From Adhaeribacter rhizoryzae (GTDB taxonomy: Bacteria > Bacteroidota > Bacteroidia > Cytophagales > Hymenobacteraceae): DNA of 64,000 nucleotides. The stretch spans positions 186,001 through 250,000 of the forward strand of contig NZ_VWSF01000005.1 of the NCBI RefSeq assembly GCF_008629685.1, read 5' to 3'. A program made the position numbers and the translations under genes. Each line of letters opens with the position of its first letter. Positions within the stretch are counted from its first letter, which is position 1. The notes under the pieces were generated by a model. The model saw only the letters and a program-made list of their open reading frames with translations. It was not told the origin of the DNA and did not search any database. Shown piece by piece: positions 17,533-25,528 of the stretch.

Positions 17533-18441
17533 ATGCCTAAGATATATTTTATTACAGCTCTTAGTTTAATTTTATCTTTTAATATTTGCGCGCAGACCCT
17601 ACCGCTTAATCCTAACTTAACCGAACGCATTATAGCGGCTCCCGAAAGTGTTTTTAAAATGTTTAAGGAGGCTGGTATCAACCCAACCAACTATGCAATA
17701 ACCGCCGTGGAGCAGGCCCAGGTAGAAAAAGCTTTTGCGGCTTTACCGCCCCTGCATCAGAAAATCCTGAAAGGGCATTTACATAGCATCAGCTTCCTGG
17801 ATAACATGCCCAATACGGCGCTCACCTCACCGGTAAATACCCCCGATTCTGTTAAAATGTATAATATTACTTTTCGGGCCGGAATGTTTAAGGAAACTAT
17901 TTCGGAATGGGCTACCCAGAAAGAATATACCTGTTATGAGCAGTCGGCCAATCCGGAATACGAAATCAGAATTGAGGCAGGTGAACTGGATGCTTTTGTA
18001 TATGTTTTATTGCACGAGGCTACGCACGTGGTAGATGCCGTTTTGGATTTTACCCCCCACCCCCCAGATAGAGAAGCGCTGGTGAAACCTACCTTATTTA
18101 CTAAAAATATTTGGGACAAAATGAACGTGCCTAGTAAAGATGCTACTGATTCATTACTGGAGCAAACCCGCTTCCGGAGTGGTAAAAAAGTGTCTTTAAC
18201 CTTAGCGCCTGCTATTTACAAAAAGCTCAGTAAAACTCCATTTACCTCTTTATATGGAATGGCCAGCTGGTTTGAAGACATTGCCGAGTTGGCCAGCATC
18301 TATCATCTTACAAAGAAAATGGATCAGCCTTTTTATGTTACAGTTAGAAAGAATAATGACGAGATAATTCGGTTTAAGCCAATGAAGAATAAACTGGTTA
18401 AAAAACGTCTTCGTCAACTAAAAGTTTTCTACCAGGTATAA
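17533..18441 (+). CDS. Secreted HExxH putative zinc metalloprotease
   Basis: A 302-aa protein with a signal peptide (MPKIYFITALSLILSFNICAQ). In the middle is YVLLHEATHVVDAV, an HExxH zinc-binding motif, and 80-odd residues later SWFEDIAELASIYHL supplies a Glu that could be a third ligand. This makes a zinc protease plausible, but I recognise no named family, and HExxH alone is short enough to need confirmation. The region between carries TPHPPDREALVKP. The gene has its own -7 box and lies between two REP elements; it reads normally and shows no damage. Likely periplasmic or secreted. Confidence 0.85.
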   Translation: MPKIYFITALSLILSFNICAQTLPLNPNLTERIIAAPESVFKMFKEAGINPTNYAITAVEQAQVEKAFAALPPLHQKILKGHLHSISFLDNMPNTALTSPVNTPDSVKMYNITFRAGMFKETISEWATQKEYTCYEQSANPEYEIRIEAGELDAFVYVLLHEATHVVDAVLDFTPHPPDREALVKPTLFTKNIWDKMNVPSKDATDSLLEQTRFRSGKKVSLTLAPAIYKKLSKTPFTSLYGMASWFEDIAELASIYHLTKKMDQPFYVTVRKNNDEIIRFKPMKNKLVKKRLRQLKVFYQV

Positions 18442-18474
18442 ACGCATTGCTGTTTTATTAAATTGGGGCCGCAC

Positions 18475-18794
18475 CTGTTATGTGTAGCGTTAGCACAGCG
18501 CTCTTCGCATTTTTAGGAAATCCAATCTCTGATTGACGTAATATGAAATATATAATCTATTCTGTTCTGTTAATGGCTGGCATACCAAACGCTTGGGCAG
18601 GAAAACACTAAGTCCAGCTGTTTAAATGGGAGCAGGTAATATTTTGCCCCGTTTACAACAGCTACTAGGGGCTATGCTTGATATTTTTATTCTTTAGCTA
18701 CACTAATCAGAGATTGGCTTTCCGAAGAGTTCGGAGATCGCTGCGCTAACTCCCTCTGTTGTTCGTAGCGTTAGTGCAGCACTCTATGCAAACT
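18475..18794. mobile_element. Non-autonomous REP-flanked element, copy A
   Basis: Inverted REP units (18475-18541 and 18697-18794) bracket a 155-base core with no transposase. The core is related to that of the element at 19374-19661: both contain the phrases GGAGCAGGTAATATTTTGCC and ATATTTTTATTCTTTAGCTAC. The core begins with a short frame MKYIIYSVLLMAGIPNAWAG ended by TAA, which looks like the decayed start of a small membrane or exported protein. The layout equals that of the RAYT units with the gene exchanged for the core, so it is probably moved in trans by a RAYT. Confidence 0.7.
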
Positions 18795-18798
18795 GCTG

Positions 18799-19293
18799 TT
18801 AAGGCATTCTAATGTATTTTCTAAATATAATGTCCATTCTGCCGTCGTCATAATGAATTTCCAATCGTTCATCCAGTTCATCGAATATGACAGAAATTTG
18901 CCTGGAGTGAACCTTGCCTGATCTTAAAATAAATCCTTCTAAGTTTAAATAAATTTGTTGATCAGCTTCTTGGGTTACGGTATAAGGATAAACGTCAGGT
19001 ATTCTGTTATAGAAGGGGTCATAATCAATGGTATATAGTTTTCCATCAAAACTATACGTGGTTTTATCACCAATAAAAGGATATGACTTTTTAGCTTCAA
19101 TAGGCTTGCCGTTTTGATCAAAATAATTGTTAAGTGCTTCTTTGAACTGCCACTTTCCTTTAAGTAGTCTTGTCTGCATCTGGAGCAAAGTTTCCTTCTC
19201 CTCTTCTACTTTAACATCTTCAACTTCCTTTTTACAGCTTGAAAAGAATAAAATAGGCGTAAGCGTTAATAATATTAGTAAAAGTTTTTTCAT
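18799..19293 (-). CDS. Lipocalin-like lipoprotein, 164 aa
   Basis: Signal peptide with lipobox FFSSC (Cys20), then a Glu/Lys/Val-rich linker and a beta-rich domain that begins LLKGKWQFKEALNNYFDQNG. The "L.GKW....." opening followed by alternating strands is typical of small lipocalin-like Bacteroidota lipoproteins (DUF4923/lipocalin_5 type); the exact family is not certain. The stop codon lies 5 bases from the end of one REP element and the gene sits between the two non-autonomous copies. Outer-membrane location is inferred from the lipobox. Function unknown. Confidence 0.8.
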   Translation of the reverse strand: MKKLLLILLTLTPILFFSSCKKEVEDVKVEEEKETLLQMQTRLLKGKWQFKEALNNYFDQNGKPIEAKKSYPFIGDKTTYSFDGKLYTIDYDPFYNRIPDVYPYTVTQEADQQIYLNLEGFILRSGKVHSRQISVIFDELDERLEIHYDDGRMDIIFRKYIRMP

Positions 19294-19373
19294 GTACCTG
19301 TTTATGATTGTTCTTAAATATAAAGGAATTTAAACATTCTATATTAGCACTATTATAAATTAATTAATTACTC

Positions 19374-19661
19374 TTGTTATGCGGAGAGTTAGAGAAGCGC
19401 TCTACGCATTTCTTGGAAATAAATCTCTGATTGGCTTATTATAAAATTTACTATTTATTCTGTTCTATTAATTGCTGGCGTACTTTACACTTTGGCCGGA
19501 AAACGCAAGGTGTGGCTGTTTAAATTGGAGCAGGTAATATTTTGCCACGTTTACCACTGCTGAAAGGGGCTGGGCTTAATATTTTTATTCTTTAGCTACG
19601 CCAATCAGAGATTGGCTTTCCATAAAGTGCGGAGAGCGCTACGCTAACTCTACGCACAACG
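19374..19661. mobile_element. Non-autonomous REP-flanked element, copy B
   Basis: Inverted REP units (19374-19437 and 19595-19661) around a 157-base core that is clearly similar to copy A. Here the frame runs further: YSVLLIAGVLYTLAGKRK, then VWLFKLEQVIFCHVYHC and a stop. Comparison of the two copies suggests a small hydrophobic peptide that has decayed in both. Hairpin A of the left REP has lost its first arm (AAATAAATCTCTGATTGG). Confidence 0.7.
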
Positions 19662-19791
19662 GGGATAGTATACTATGTACAACAAAAGCGTACGAATATT
19701 CTTATGGCAAAATGTTTGTTACGTTTAGCAACTTCGAATATTGCGAAAGGGTAAACAAAATATTTAAATAAGACAAAAATTTAATTAGGCA

Positions 19792-19956
19792 ATGGGAACC
19801 AGCACCAGATCAGGAGATCAACAAAAGAAGCAGCGCCAAAAAGAATTTAAGGAGAAAAAAGAACACCGGGAGCGCCTTTTGGCAGCAAAAAAAGCTAACC
19901 GCAATTCCCGTAAAAATAATGATGCGCCGGATGAGATAAACAAATCCGAGGTTTAA
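19792..19956 (+). CDS. Small basic, Lys/Arg-rich protein, 54 aa
   Basis: ATG at 19792, stop TAA at 19954-19956. The product begins MGTSTRSGDQQKKQRQKEFK and continues with a charged helical stretch rich in Lys, Glu, Arg and Gln, then KANRNSRKNN and an acidic end. It would form a charged helix without a hydrophobic core and could bind nucleic acid or ribosomes, but that is only composition-based. It lies in a 495-base gap between two REP-flanked units and has no visible partner gene. No family recognised. Confidence 0.55.
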   Translation: MGTSTRSGDQQKKQRQKEFKEKKEHRERLLAAKKANRNSRKNNDAPDEINKSEV

Positions 19957-20060
19957 TTATGGTCGTCTTTTTGAATATTTTCAATCAGTTTAACCAGCGT
20001 TTTGAGTAGAACTATAGCAGAACGCAACATTTATTATGCTTTGTTACTTTGTTATGCCCT

Positions 20061-20127
20061 TTGTTATGTGTAGAGTTAGCGCAGCGCTCTACGCATTCTC
20101 TGGAAAGCCAATCTCTGATTGGCGTAG
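20061..20127 (-). repeat. REP unit upstream of RAYT copy 3
   Basis: B half (GTGTAGAGTTAGCGCAGC through GCTCTACGC) followed by a perfect hairpin A (GCCAATCTCTGATTGGC). Reverse orientation relative to the REP downstream of the gene. Confidence 0.88.
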
Positions 20128-20156
20128 TAATATAGCATAACTAGCTGCTAACTCCT

Positions 20157-20720
20157 ATGCACCTAACACCAAGGCCTTACGGTTTAAATAATCCGGAAGG
20201 TGTTTATTTTGTCACGTTTACGGTGGTGTTCTGGCTTGATGTGTTTGTGCGGGCCCGGTATAAAGAGGTATTTGTGCAAAGCCTGAAATATTGCATTACC
20301 CACAAAGGTTTAAGCTTACATGCCTGGTGTCTGATGAGCAGCCATGCCCATTTGATTATTTCGGCGCAGCGACCCAAAAAGGCAAACTTATCGGACATTA
20401 TCCGGGATTTGAAAAAGTTTACCGCCGCGCAAATTATTAAGGAAATAGAAGCTGGTCCGGAAAGCCGGCAGGAATGGCTGTTGGATAAGTTTCGGTTTGC
20501 GGCGGGGAAGAATAGCCGCAATACCCAGTACCAATTTTGGCAGCAGAATAATCACGCCGAGGAATTACTGACTAATAATTTCACGTACCAAAAGCTCCAG
20601 TATATTCACCAGAACCCATTGCAGGAAGGTTGGGTGGAAGAAGCATACCATTACCTGTACAGCAGCGCCCGCGATTACAGCGGCTTGCCGGGGTTGGTAC
20701 CGATAACTTTTATTGACTGA
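20157..20720 (+). CDS. REP-associated tyrosine transposase (RAYT), copy 3, apparently intact
   Basis: A 187-aa Y1/HUH transposase with both key elements: MSSHAHLII (HUH) and LQYIHQNPL with the Tyr that aligns with E. coli TnpA-REP Tyr115. It starts MHLTPRPYGLNNPEGVYFVT, equal in length to copy 2. The three copies are very similar in the second half and differ more in the first 70 residues. Small differences in this copy are NPL for NPV and NNFTYQ for NHFTDQ. RAYTs nick single-stranded DNA at REP hairpins. This is the best candidate in the window for the enzyme that moves the other REP units in trans. It is flanked by inverted REPs at 20061-20127 and 20732-20800. Confidence 0.94.
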   Translation: MHLTPRPYGLNNPEGVYFVTFTVVFWLDVFVRARYKEVFVQSLKYCITHKGLSLHAWCLMSSHAHLIISAQRPKKANLSDIIRDLKKFTAAQIIKEIEAGPESRQEWLLDKFRFAAGKNSRNTQYQFWQQNNHAEELLTNNFTYQKLQYIHQNPLQEGWVEEAYHYLYSSARDYSGLPGLVPITFID

Positions 20721-20731
20721 ATAGTTTTTTT

Positions 20732-20800
20732 ATTACGCCAATCAGGAGATTGGCTATCCGTAGAATGCGTAGAGCGCTGCGCTAACTCTCCGCATAACAG
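20732..20800 (+). repeat. REP unit downstream of RAYT copy 3
   Basis: Hairpin A (GCCAATCAGGAGATTGGC) then hairpin B (GCGTAGAGCGCTGCGC through CTCTCCGC). Forms an inverted pair with 20061-20127. Confidence 0.88.
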
Positions 20801-20907
20801 CGCAATTAGGGAGGGAACAGGTTTTACACTGGTGCGCGTTGAGGAAGCTGAGCATAACCGCGTAACCGCCATTTTAAAATATCACCCTTAGTTTTAAACC
20901 CTTAGTT

Positions 20908-21975
20908 TTAAGAATAACTCCACGGGATAGTTCTTTTTTCGGCGCTGCTCTGCCGGGCCAGTTCTATAATCCGGATGGTGTTACGGGCTTGCTCCGGGGT
21001 AACCGCTAATGGTTCCTGCCCCAGTATGGCGGCATAAACATTGGCGTAAAACGCCCGGTAGTCGCCGGGCTCACTTTGGATAGTACCCACCAGGTGTTGC
21101 CCCTGGTACTCGGTGTTTATTTTACCCCAGCGGGTTTCCGGTTCAATGCCCCAGTCAGGCGTATTAGTGGGCGTTAAGCCGGCTTTGAGGGCTTCTTCCT
21201 GCACATCGGTGCCGTATTTTACGTAACTGCCCTGCTCACCCAGCAGTTGGTAGGTGGGTCCGGGTTCCCGGACCAGCATGCCGCCTTTTAAGGTTACTTT
21301 TATTGTGTCGTAATCCAGCACTACCGTAAAATTGTCAATGGTTTTGCCGCCGGTGCGTTGTATCCGTTCGTCGGCGGTTATGGCTTGGGGCAAGCCAAAT
21401 AAACACTGGGCTTCGTCTATCAGGTGAGGCCCTAAATCGTAGAAGATGCCCGAACCCGGAATATTTTCTTCCCGCCAGGCACCCGGCCGAAAGAAATTCC
21501 GGAAACGGTCGAAGTGAATTTCCAACTCTACCAGCCGGCCCAGCAATTGGCTGTCAATAACTTGGCGGAGCGTTTTGGCATTACTGTCCCAGCGGCGGTT
21601 GTGGTGTACCGTTAGTAAGCAATTCTGGCGGGCAGCCAGGGTAATTAAGGTATTCGCTTCCGAAGCAGTAACGGTAAAAGGCTTATCTACGACCACGTGT
21701 TTGCGGGCTAGTAAAGCCGCTTCGGCCAGCGCATAATGGGTGTGGTTGGGGGTAGCAACAACTACTACCTGAATGGTTTCATCTTCCAAAATAGCATTGG
21801 TATCGGCTACTATCTCGGCTAAGGGGTAGCGCTGCTTGGCCAGTTTAATATTGGCGGGTTTGGTTTCCCGGATTTTAGTTAGGTGCAGCCCCGGCACACT
21901 GGTAATAATGGGAGCATGAAAAACTTGGCCGGCCATACCATAGCCAATTAATCCAACGTGTACTGTTTTAGACAT
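20908..21975 (-). CDS. Gfo/Idh/MocA-family NAD(P)-dependent oxidoreductase
   Basis: A 355-aa cytosolic dehydrogenase. The N-terminal Rossmann fold carries GLIGYGMAGQVFHAP and, at the end of the fold, VVVDKPFTVTA, where the Lys of the usual EKP motif is kept as DKP. The C-terminal alpha/beta domain has GSGIFYDLGPHLIDEAQ, the region with the catalytic His/Asp of the family. Members oxidise sugars, inositols or similar polyols; the closest known type (YdgJ/YvaA/scyllo-inositol dehydrogenase-like) is inferred from the spacing of these motifs. The ATG at 21975 starts directly before the nucleotide-binding fold. No sugar-utilisation genes are adjacent, so the substrate is open. Confidence 0.94.
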   Translation of the reverse strand: MSKTVHVGLIGYGMAGQVFHAPIITSVPGLHLTKIRETKPANIKLAKQRYPLAEIVADTNAILEDETIQVVVVATPNHTHYALAEAALLARKHVVVDKPFTVTASEANTLITLAARQNCLLTVHHNRRWDSNAKTLRQVIDSQLLGRLVELEIHFDRFRNFFRPGAWREENIPGSGIFYDLGPHLIDEAQCLFGLPQAITADERIQRTGGKTIDNFTVVLDYDTIKVTLKGGMLVREPGPTYQLLGEQGSYVKYGTDVQEEALKAGLTPTNTPDWGIEPETRWGKINTEYQGQHLVGTIQSEPGDYRAFYANVYAAILGQEPLAVTPEQARNTIRIIELARQSSAEKRTIPWSYS

Positions 21976-22214
21976 AATTATTTAATAACGATAGCGGCCT
22001 AAGTTACCCGACCCAAACAAAAGCACCAAACGTAAGGCAGCTATTTTACAAGGGCAAAGAACGGGATTTAACTTTACCCACCAGGAATAGTTTACCTAAC
22101 CGTTTTACCATTAAGGATGATGGCTTTTAGTAGAACCAATTTCGTGCTTGTTAGTTAATTTTGCACCAATGCGTTAATGGTTTATAGATTTAAAAAATAT
22201 TACCTAAACTTGAC

Positions 22215-22496
22215 TTAGAAAAGAACATCCTGCAGTTCCTCGTTCTTTTCGAAAACACTTCTGGCAAATGGACAAAGAGGAAGTATTTTAATATGATTTT
22301 CCCGGGCATATTTTACGGCTGACAGCAACATCTCTTGGCCTACCCCTTTACCTTTAAAGGCCGGATTTACTTCGGTGTGTTCAATTATTATTTTAGTGTC
22401 GCCTGCCCAGGTATACACCATCATCCCGGCTTCCGCATTGTTATCAGTTGCCTTAAAAAAGCCTTTTTTGCCATTATTAATTTGCTCTACCTTCAT
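22215..22496 (-). CDS. Small GNAT-fold N-acetyltransferase (YjdJ/GTLF3B-like)
   Basis: A 93-aa protein of the short acetyltransferase type. The acetyl-CoA loop is seen as NPAFKGKGVGQEMLLSAVKY, and the characteristic end ILPLCPFARSVFEKNEEL matches the YjdJ / NATD1 group, where this Cys-Pro-Phe segment is conserved. The substrate of the group is unknown. Length is typical, so the gene is complete. It is a single-gene unit with over 200 bases of non-coding DNA on each side. Confidence 0.9.
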   Translation of the reverse strand: MKVEQINNGKKGFFKATDNNAEAGMMVYTWAGDTKIIIEHTEVNPAFKGKGVGQEMLLSAVKYARENHIKILPLCPFARSVFEKNEELQDVLF

Positions 22497-22724
22497 TTTA
22501 AATCTATTTATAAAGCATTTATAAAACTAAGCTCCTTGTTGACTGTGCGGTAAGTTACTATAAAGAATAATTCTAAGTATTTATTTACATTTATTAGGTA
22601 ATAAATTAAGCCTGCGTAGTTGTAGCAGCCAGGTAGCAGAATCAAGGAAAGCGGGATATGTGCGGCGCTAATTCTACCTACAACATGGTTCTACCAAACT
22701 GCCTGGATTGTTCGCTTTAGCTGT

Positions 22725-23471
22725 TTATTTTGTAATTTTGGGTATTGGCTGCGGTAGTGCTTCTTGCGTTGCCAGCACTGGCAGCCACGAAAATTGCTGA
22801 CAAAGCCGGCGCATGTTCTCTGGTAACTGCGCTTCTATATGAATAATTTCCTGGGTAAACGGGTGTTCAAACTTTAGCGAGGCCGCGTGCAGCAATAAAA
22901 AAGGACTGTTCAGTTGTTCCAGAAACATGCGGTTGTGGCGCCAGTCGCCGTGTTTTTTATCGCCGATAATATAATGCCGCAGGTGCGCAAAATGCTTCCG
23001 AATTTGGTGCATGCGGCCTGTTTCGGGTTTTATTTTTAATAAACTATAACGGGCAGTCTGGTAAGGGCCTACCGGAATAGGCAATTCTACGGTGGCGAGC
23101 CGGGTAAAATGGGTAATGGCGTCTTGCGCTTCTTTGTGCTGGTGATCCTTGTCCGGGCGAATAGGGTTGTTGATGGTGCCGGCCTCTGGCGCGTAGCCGC
23201 GCACAATAGCAAAATAAATTTTATCGGGCTGTTGCAGGCTAAAAGCTTTTACCAGTGGGGCAGTTGCTTCGGGCGTTTTGGCGAAAAGTAGTACGCCGGA
23301 GGTTCCCCGGTCCAGGCGATGTACGGCGTGCAACCGGTAACCCAACTGGTCGCGCAGCAACTGCAAGGCAAATTCTTTTTTTTCTTCGGCTATGCGGGTG
23401 CGGTGCACCAGCAAGCCATTGGGTTTGTTGATGGCCACATATTGCGCATCTTCATAAATAATCTCCAGCAC
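22725..23471 (-). CDS. RluA-family pseudouridine synthase (TruC-like)
   Basis: A 248-aa enzyme that converts uridine to pseudouridine in RNA. It has AINKPNGLLVHR near the N-terminus and the catalytic motif HRLDRGTSGVLLFAK, with the Asp that attacks the uracil ring. Later, GRMHQIRKHFAHLRHYIIGD is the second conserved block. It lacks an N-terminal S4 domain and begins directly with LEIIYEDAQYVAINKP, as do TruC proteins that modify tRNA U65; an rRNA target cannot be excluded. The length is typical. Transcribed divergently from the DEAD-box helicase gene. Confidence 0.93.
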   Translation of the reverse strand: MLEIIYEDAQYVAINKPNGLLVHRTRIAEEKKEFALQLLRDQLGYRLHAVHRLDRGTSGVLLFAKTPEATAPLVKAFSLQQPDKIYFAIVRGYAPEAGTINNPIRPDKDHQHKEAQDAITHFTRLATVELPIPVGPYQTARYSLLKIKPETGRMHQIRKHFAHLRHYIIGDKKHGDWRHNRMFLEQLNSPFLLLHAASLKFEHPFTQEIIHIEAQLPENMRRLCQQFSWLPVLATQEALPQPIPKITK

Positions 23472-23657
23472 GGTAAGTTACTTTTTAAGGCAGCAAATTA
23501 CGAAAAATCAGGCTAGAAGTCTTAAGGTTATAACTATTGCACTTAAGTCTTTTATATGTATAATCAGGCAAATTTGGGAAAGCGCCTAAAGTACATAACC
23601 TTGTTTCACCAGAACAGCGTTACTTCGCTAACTAAACCCGGATAACTTTATTTCCCG

Positions 23658-23665
23658 TACCTTTG
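23658..23665 (+). promoter_or_regulatory. -7 promoter box for the DEAD-box helicase gene
   Basis: TACCTTTG matches TAnnTTTG exactly. The ATG at 23687 follows 21 bases later, giving a short leader. No clear -33 TTG at the standard spacing. The box lies on top of the alternative TTG start at 23663, which argues for the ATG as the true start. Confidence 0.5.
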
Positions 23666-23686
23666 CCCCATAACAAACCCAAGAAG

Positions 23687-24985
23687 ATGCTGAAACAGGC
23701 GCTGGAAAAACTGAATATTACAGAATTAAACCCCATGCAGGAAGCGGCAATAGATGCCGCCGCCCAGCAGGATATGGTATTGCTGGCGCCAACTGGCTCG
23801 GGTAAAACTTTGGGCTTTTTACTGCCTTTGCTGGCCCGGCTGCAAGCCAATGAGCCCGGCATGCAGGCGCTGGTGCTGGTGCCGGCCCGCGAACTGGCTT
23901 TGCAGGTAGCGCAGGTGTTCCGGCAAATGGGTACCGGCTTCGGGGTGAAATGCTTTTATGGCGGCCACGCTACCCGCACCGAGCGCAGCAGTTTAACAAA
24001 TTTGCCGGCGGTACTAATAGGCACGCCCGGCCGTATTGCGTTTCATTTGCGCGAAGGCAATATTTCGGGCAGCACCATCCATACCCTTGTATTAGATGAA
24101 TTTGATAAATCGCTGGAGTTTGGTTTTGAAGCCGATATGGAATATATTATTCGGCAGTTACCCAACGTACAGCGGAGGCTATTAACATCGGCTACGGCCA
24201 TGCAGCAAATACCCGCTTTTACCAGGCTGCAAAATCCGGTTACCGTTAACTTTTTGCAGGATATACCCAGTGCCCCGGATTTAGAGATAAAAGTAGTTTC
24301 GGTAGCAGACAACGATAAAGCAGCAACCTTGTTCCGGCTGCTGTGTAAACTGGGTAATACGCCCACGCTGGTTTTCTGTAACCAGCGCGATGCCGTAGAA
24401 GAACTTAGCAATTATTTAACACACAAGCGGTTGGTACATGGCATTTTTCACGGTGGCCTAGAGCAACCCGATCGGGAACGGGCTTTGCTTAAATTCCGGA
24501 ACGGTACTTACCATTTGTTGCTCAGCACCGATTTAGCCGCTCGTGGCTTGGATATTCCCGAAATAGAAAATGTAATTCACTACGAACTAACTACCGCCGA
24601 AACTTACCTGCACCGCAACGGGCGCACGGCCCGCATGCAAGCCAAAGGTACAGCTTATGTATTGCTGCAACCCAATGAGCGGCCCGATTACCTGCCACCG
24701 TCGCTGCCCACCGAAACGTTGCCGGTGCGCCCGGTTTTACCGCCGCCCAGCCCCTGGGAAACCTTGTATTTGAGTGCCGGAAAAAAAGATAAAATAAGCA
24801 AAGGCGATGTGGTGGGTTTCCTGCTGCAGAAAGGCTATTTGCAAAAAACCGAACTGGGTTTAATTGATGTGCAGGATTATGTAACCTTTGCGGCGGTTAG
24901 CCGGGCCAAGGCCGATGCATTGGTACAAAAATTAGGAAACGAAAAGCTGAAAAATAAGAAAGTAAAAATGGGTCGGGCCAAATAA
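23687..24985 (+). CDS. DEAD-box RNA helicase (DEFD variant)
   Basis: A 432-aa ATP-dependent RNA helicase. Motif I is APTGSGKT, motif Ia PARELALQ, motif Ib GTPGR, motif II LDEFDKS (DEFD instead of DEAD), motif III TSATA, motif V STDLAARGLDIP and motif VI HRNGRTAR. The C-terminal tail (about 365-432) resembles the small RNA-binding extension of DbpA-like helicases, with DVVGFLLQKGYLQKTELGLIDV, where the core motifs suggest ribosome assembly or cold adaptation. ATG at 23687 is chosen over an in-frame TTG at 23663, because the promoter box overlaps the latter. Bacteroidota carry several paralogues, so no gene symbol is given. Confidence 0.94.
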   Translation: MLKQALEKLNITELNPMQEAAIDAAAQQDMVLLAPTGSGKTLGFLLPLLARLQANEPGMQALVLVPARELALQVAQVFRQMGTGFGVKCFYGGHATRTERSSLTNLPAVLIGTPGRIAFHLREGNISGSTIHTLVLDEFDKSLEFGFEADMEYIIRQLPNVQRRLLTSATAMQQIPAFTRLQNPVTVNFLQDIPSAPDLEIKVVSVADNDKAATLFRLLCKLGNTPTLVFCNQRDAVEELSNYLTHKRLVHGIFHGGLEQPDRERALLKFRNGTYHLLLSTDLAARGLDIPEIENVIHYELTTAETYLHRNGRTARMQAKGTAYVLLQPNERPDYLPPSLPTETLPVRPVLPPPSPWETLYLSAGKKDKISKGDVVGFLLQKGYLQKTELGLIDVQDYVTFAAVSRAKADALVQKLGNEKLKNKKVKMGRAK

Positions 24986-25088
24986 GCAGCTTAATATTTT
25001 TAATTATTAAAGCAGCTTATACAAATTAATAATGCAAATTAACTAATACCGAATCGTATTTTTTACCTACCATAATATTTCCTGCTAT

Positions 25089-25226
25089 TTGTCATCTTGG
25101 AAAGATCTATTGCATAAAAGGTCTTACAGGTAAAAGATAGTAGAGCGTAAATTACTTCTTTTTCATTCTAACCAATAGATGCTTCTGGAATTCCATGAAT
25201 TCTTCAGCATGACAAACAGGATATTT
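25089..25226. repeat. Large imperfect palindrome in intergenic DNA
   Basis: TTTGTCATCTTGGAAAGATC and a partly matching inverted block around 25172-25216 (CAATAGATGC to CATGACAAACAGG) form an interrupted palindrome of about 140 bases. The GTCATGCTGAAGAATTC-type arm is a short-repeat theme found repeatedly between genes in Bacteroidota. The rest of 24986-25450 contains no gene. Confidence 0.45.
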
Positions 25227-25307
25227 TTACATCATTATAAAAGGTGGTAATTACTATTTGATATAATTAACTATTAATATTTCCAATATATACGCACACA
25301 GCACCGT

Positions 25308-25358
25308 AATTCCGGAAGAATCTTATGCTTTACCAAATCAGAAGATTCTTCCGGAATT
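25308..25358. repeat. Perfect 17-bp inverted repeat between convergent genes
   Basis: AATTCCGGAAGAATCTT (25308-25324) and AAGATTCTTCCGGAATT (25342-25358), 17-base loop. It lies between the helicase gene and the catalase gene, which converge here. There is no T-tract, so a simple terminator is less likely than a palindromic element, though it could terminate both. Confidence 0.7.
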
Positions 25359-25450
25359 GCGGGAATAGTACTATTAAACTAGTTTGTTTCAACTGCTCTA
25401 AAAAATATTAAACCTAATTTGAAAAGACTGGTAGTAAAACGCGGTTGTAA

Positions 25451-25528
25451 TTACAGCTTAATGCCTAGCTTTTTCGCAATATCTTTAAACATTTCCGGAT
25501 CAATATCATCGGCTCCGGGCGAATTCAG
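25451..25528 (-). pseudogene. Residual C-terminal tail of the manganese catalase
   Basis: After the TAA at 25529-25531 the frame codes for LNSPGADDIDPEMFKDIAKK and then LGIKL before a second TAA at 25451-25453. Its acidic, helix-like composition and the absence of stops are better explained by a former coding tail than by chance. A direct sequence check of codon 25529-25531 would settle it. Confidence 0.6.

Noticed and set aside
11796-20800. CRISPR array
   Set aside because: The repeats are palindromic REP units at irregular distances and in both orientations, without uniform spacers or cas genes.
22615-22692. Another REP unit
   Set aside because: GCGGCGCTAATTCTACCTACAAC is only loosely similar to the B hairpin, and there is no A hairpin. 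It may be a decayed relic but I cannot support it.
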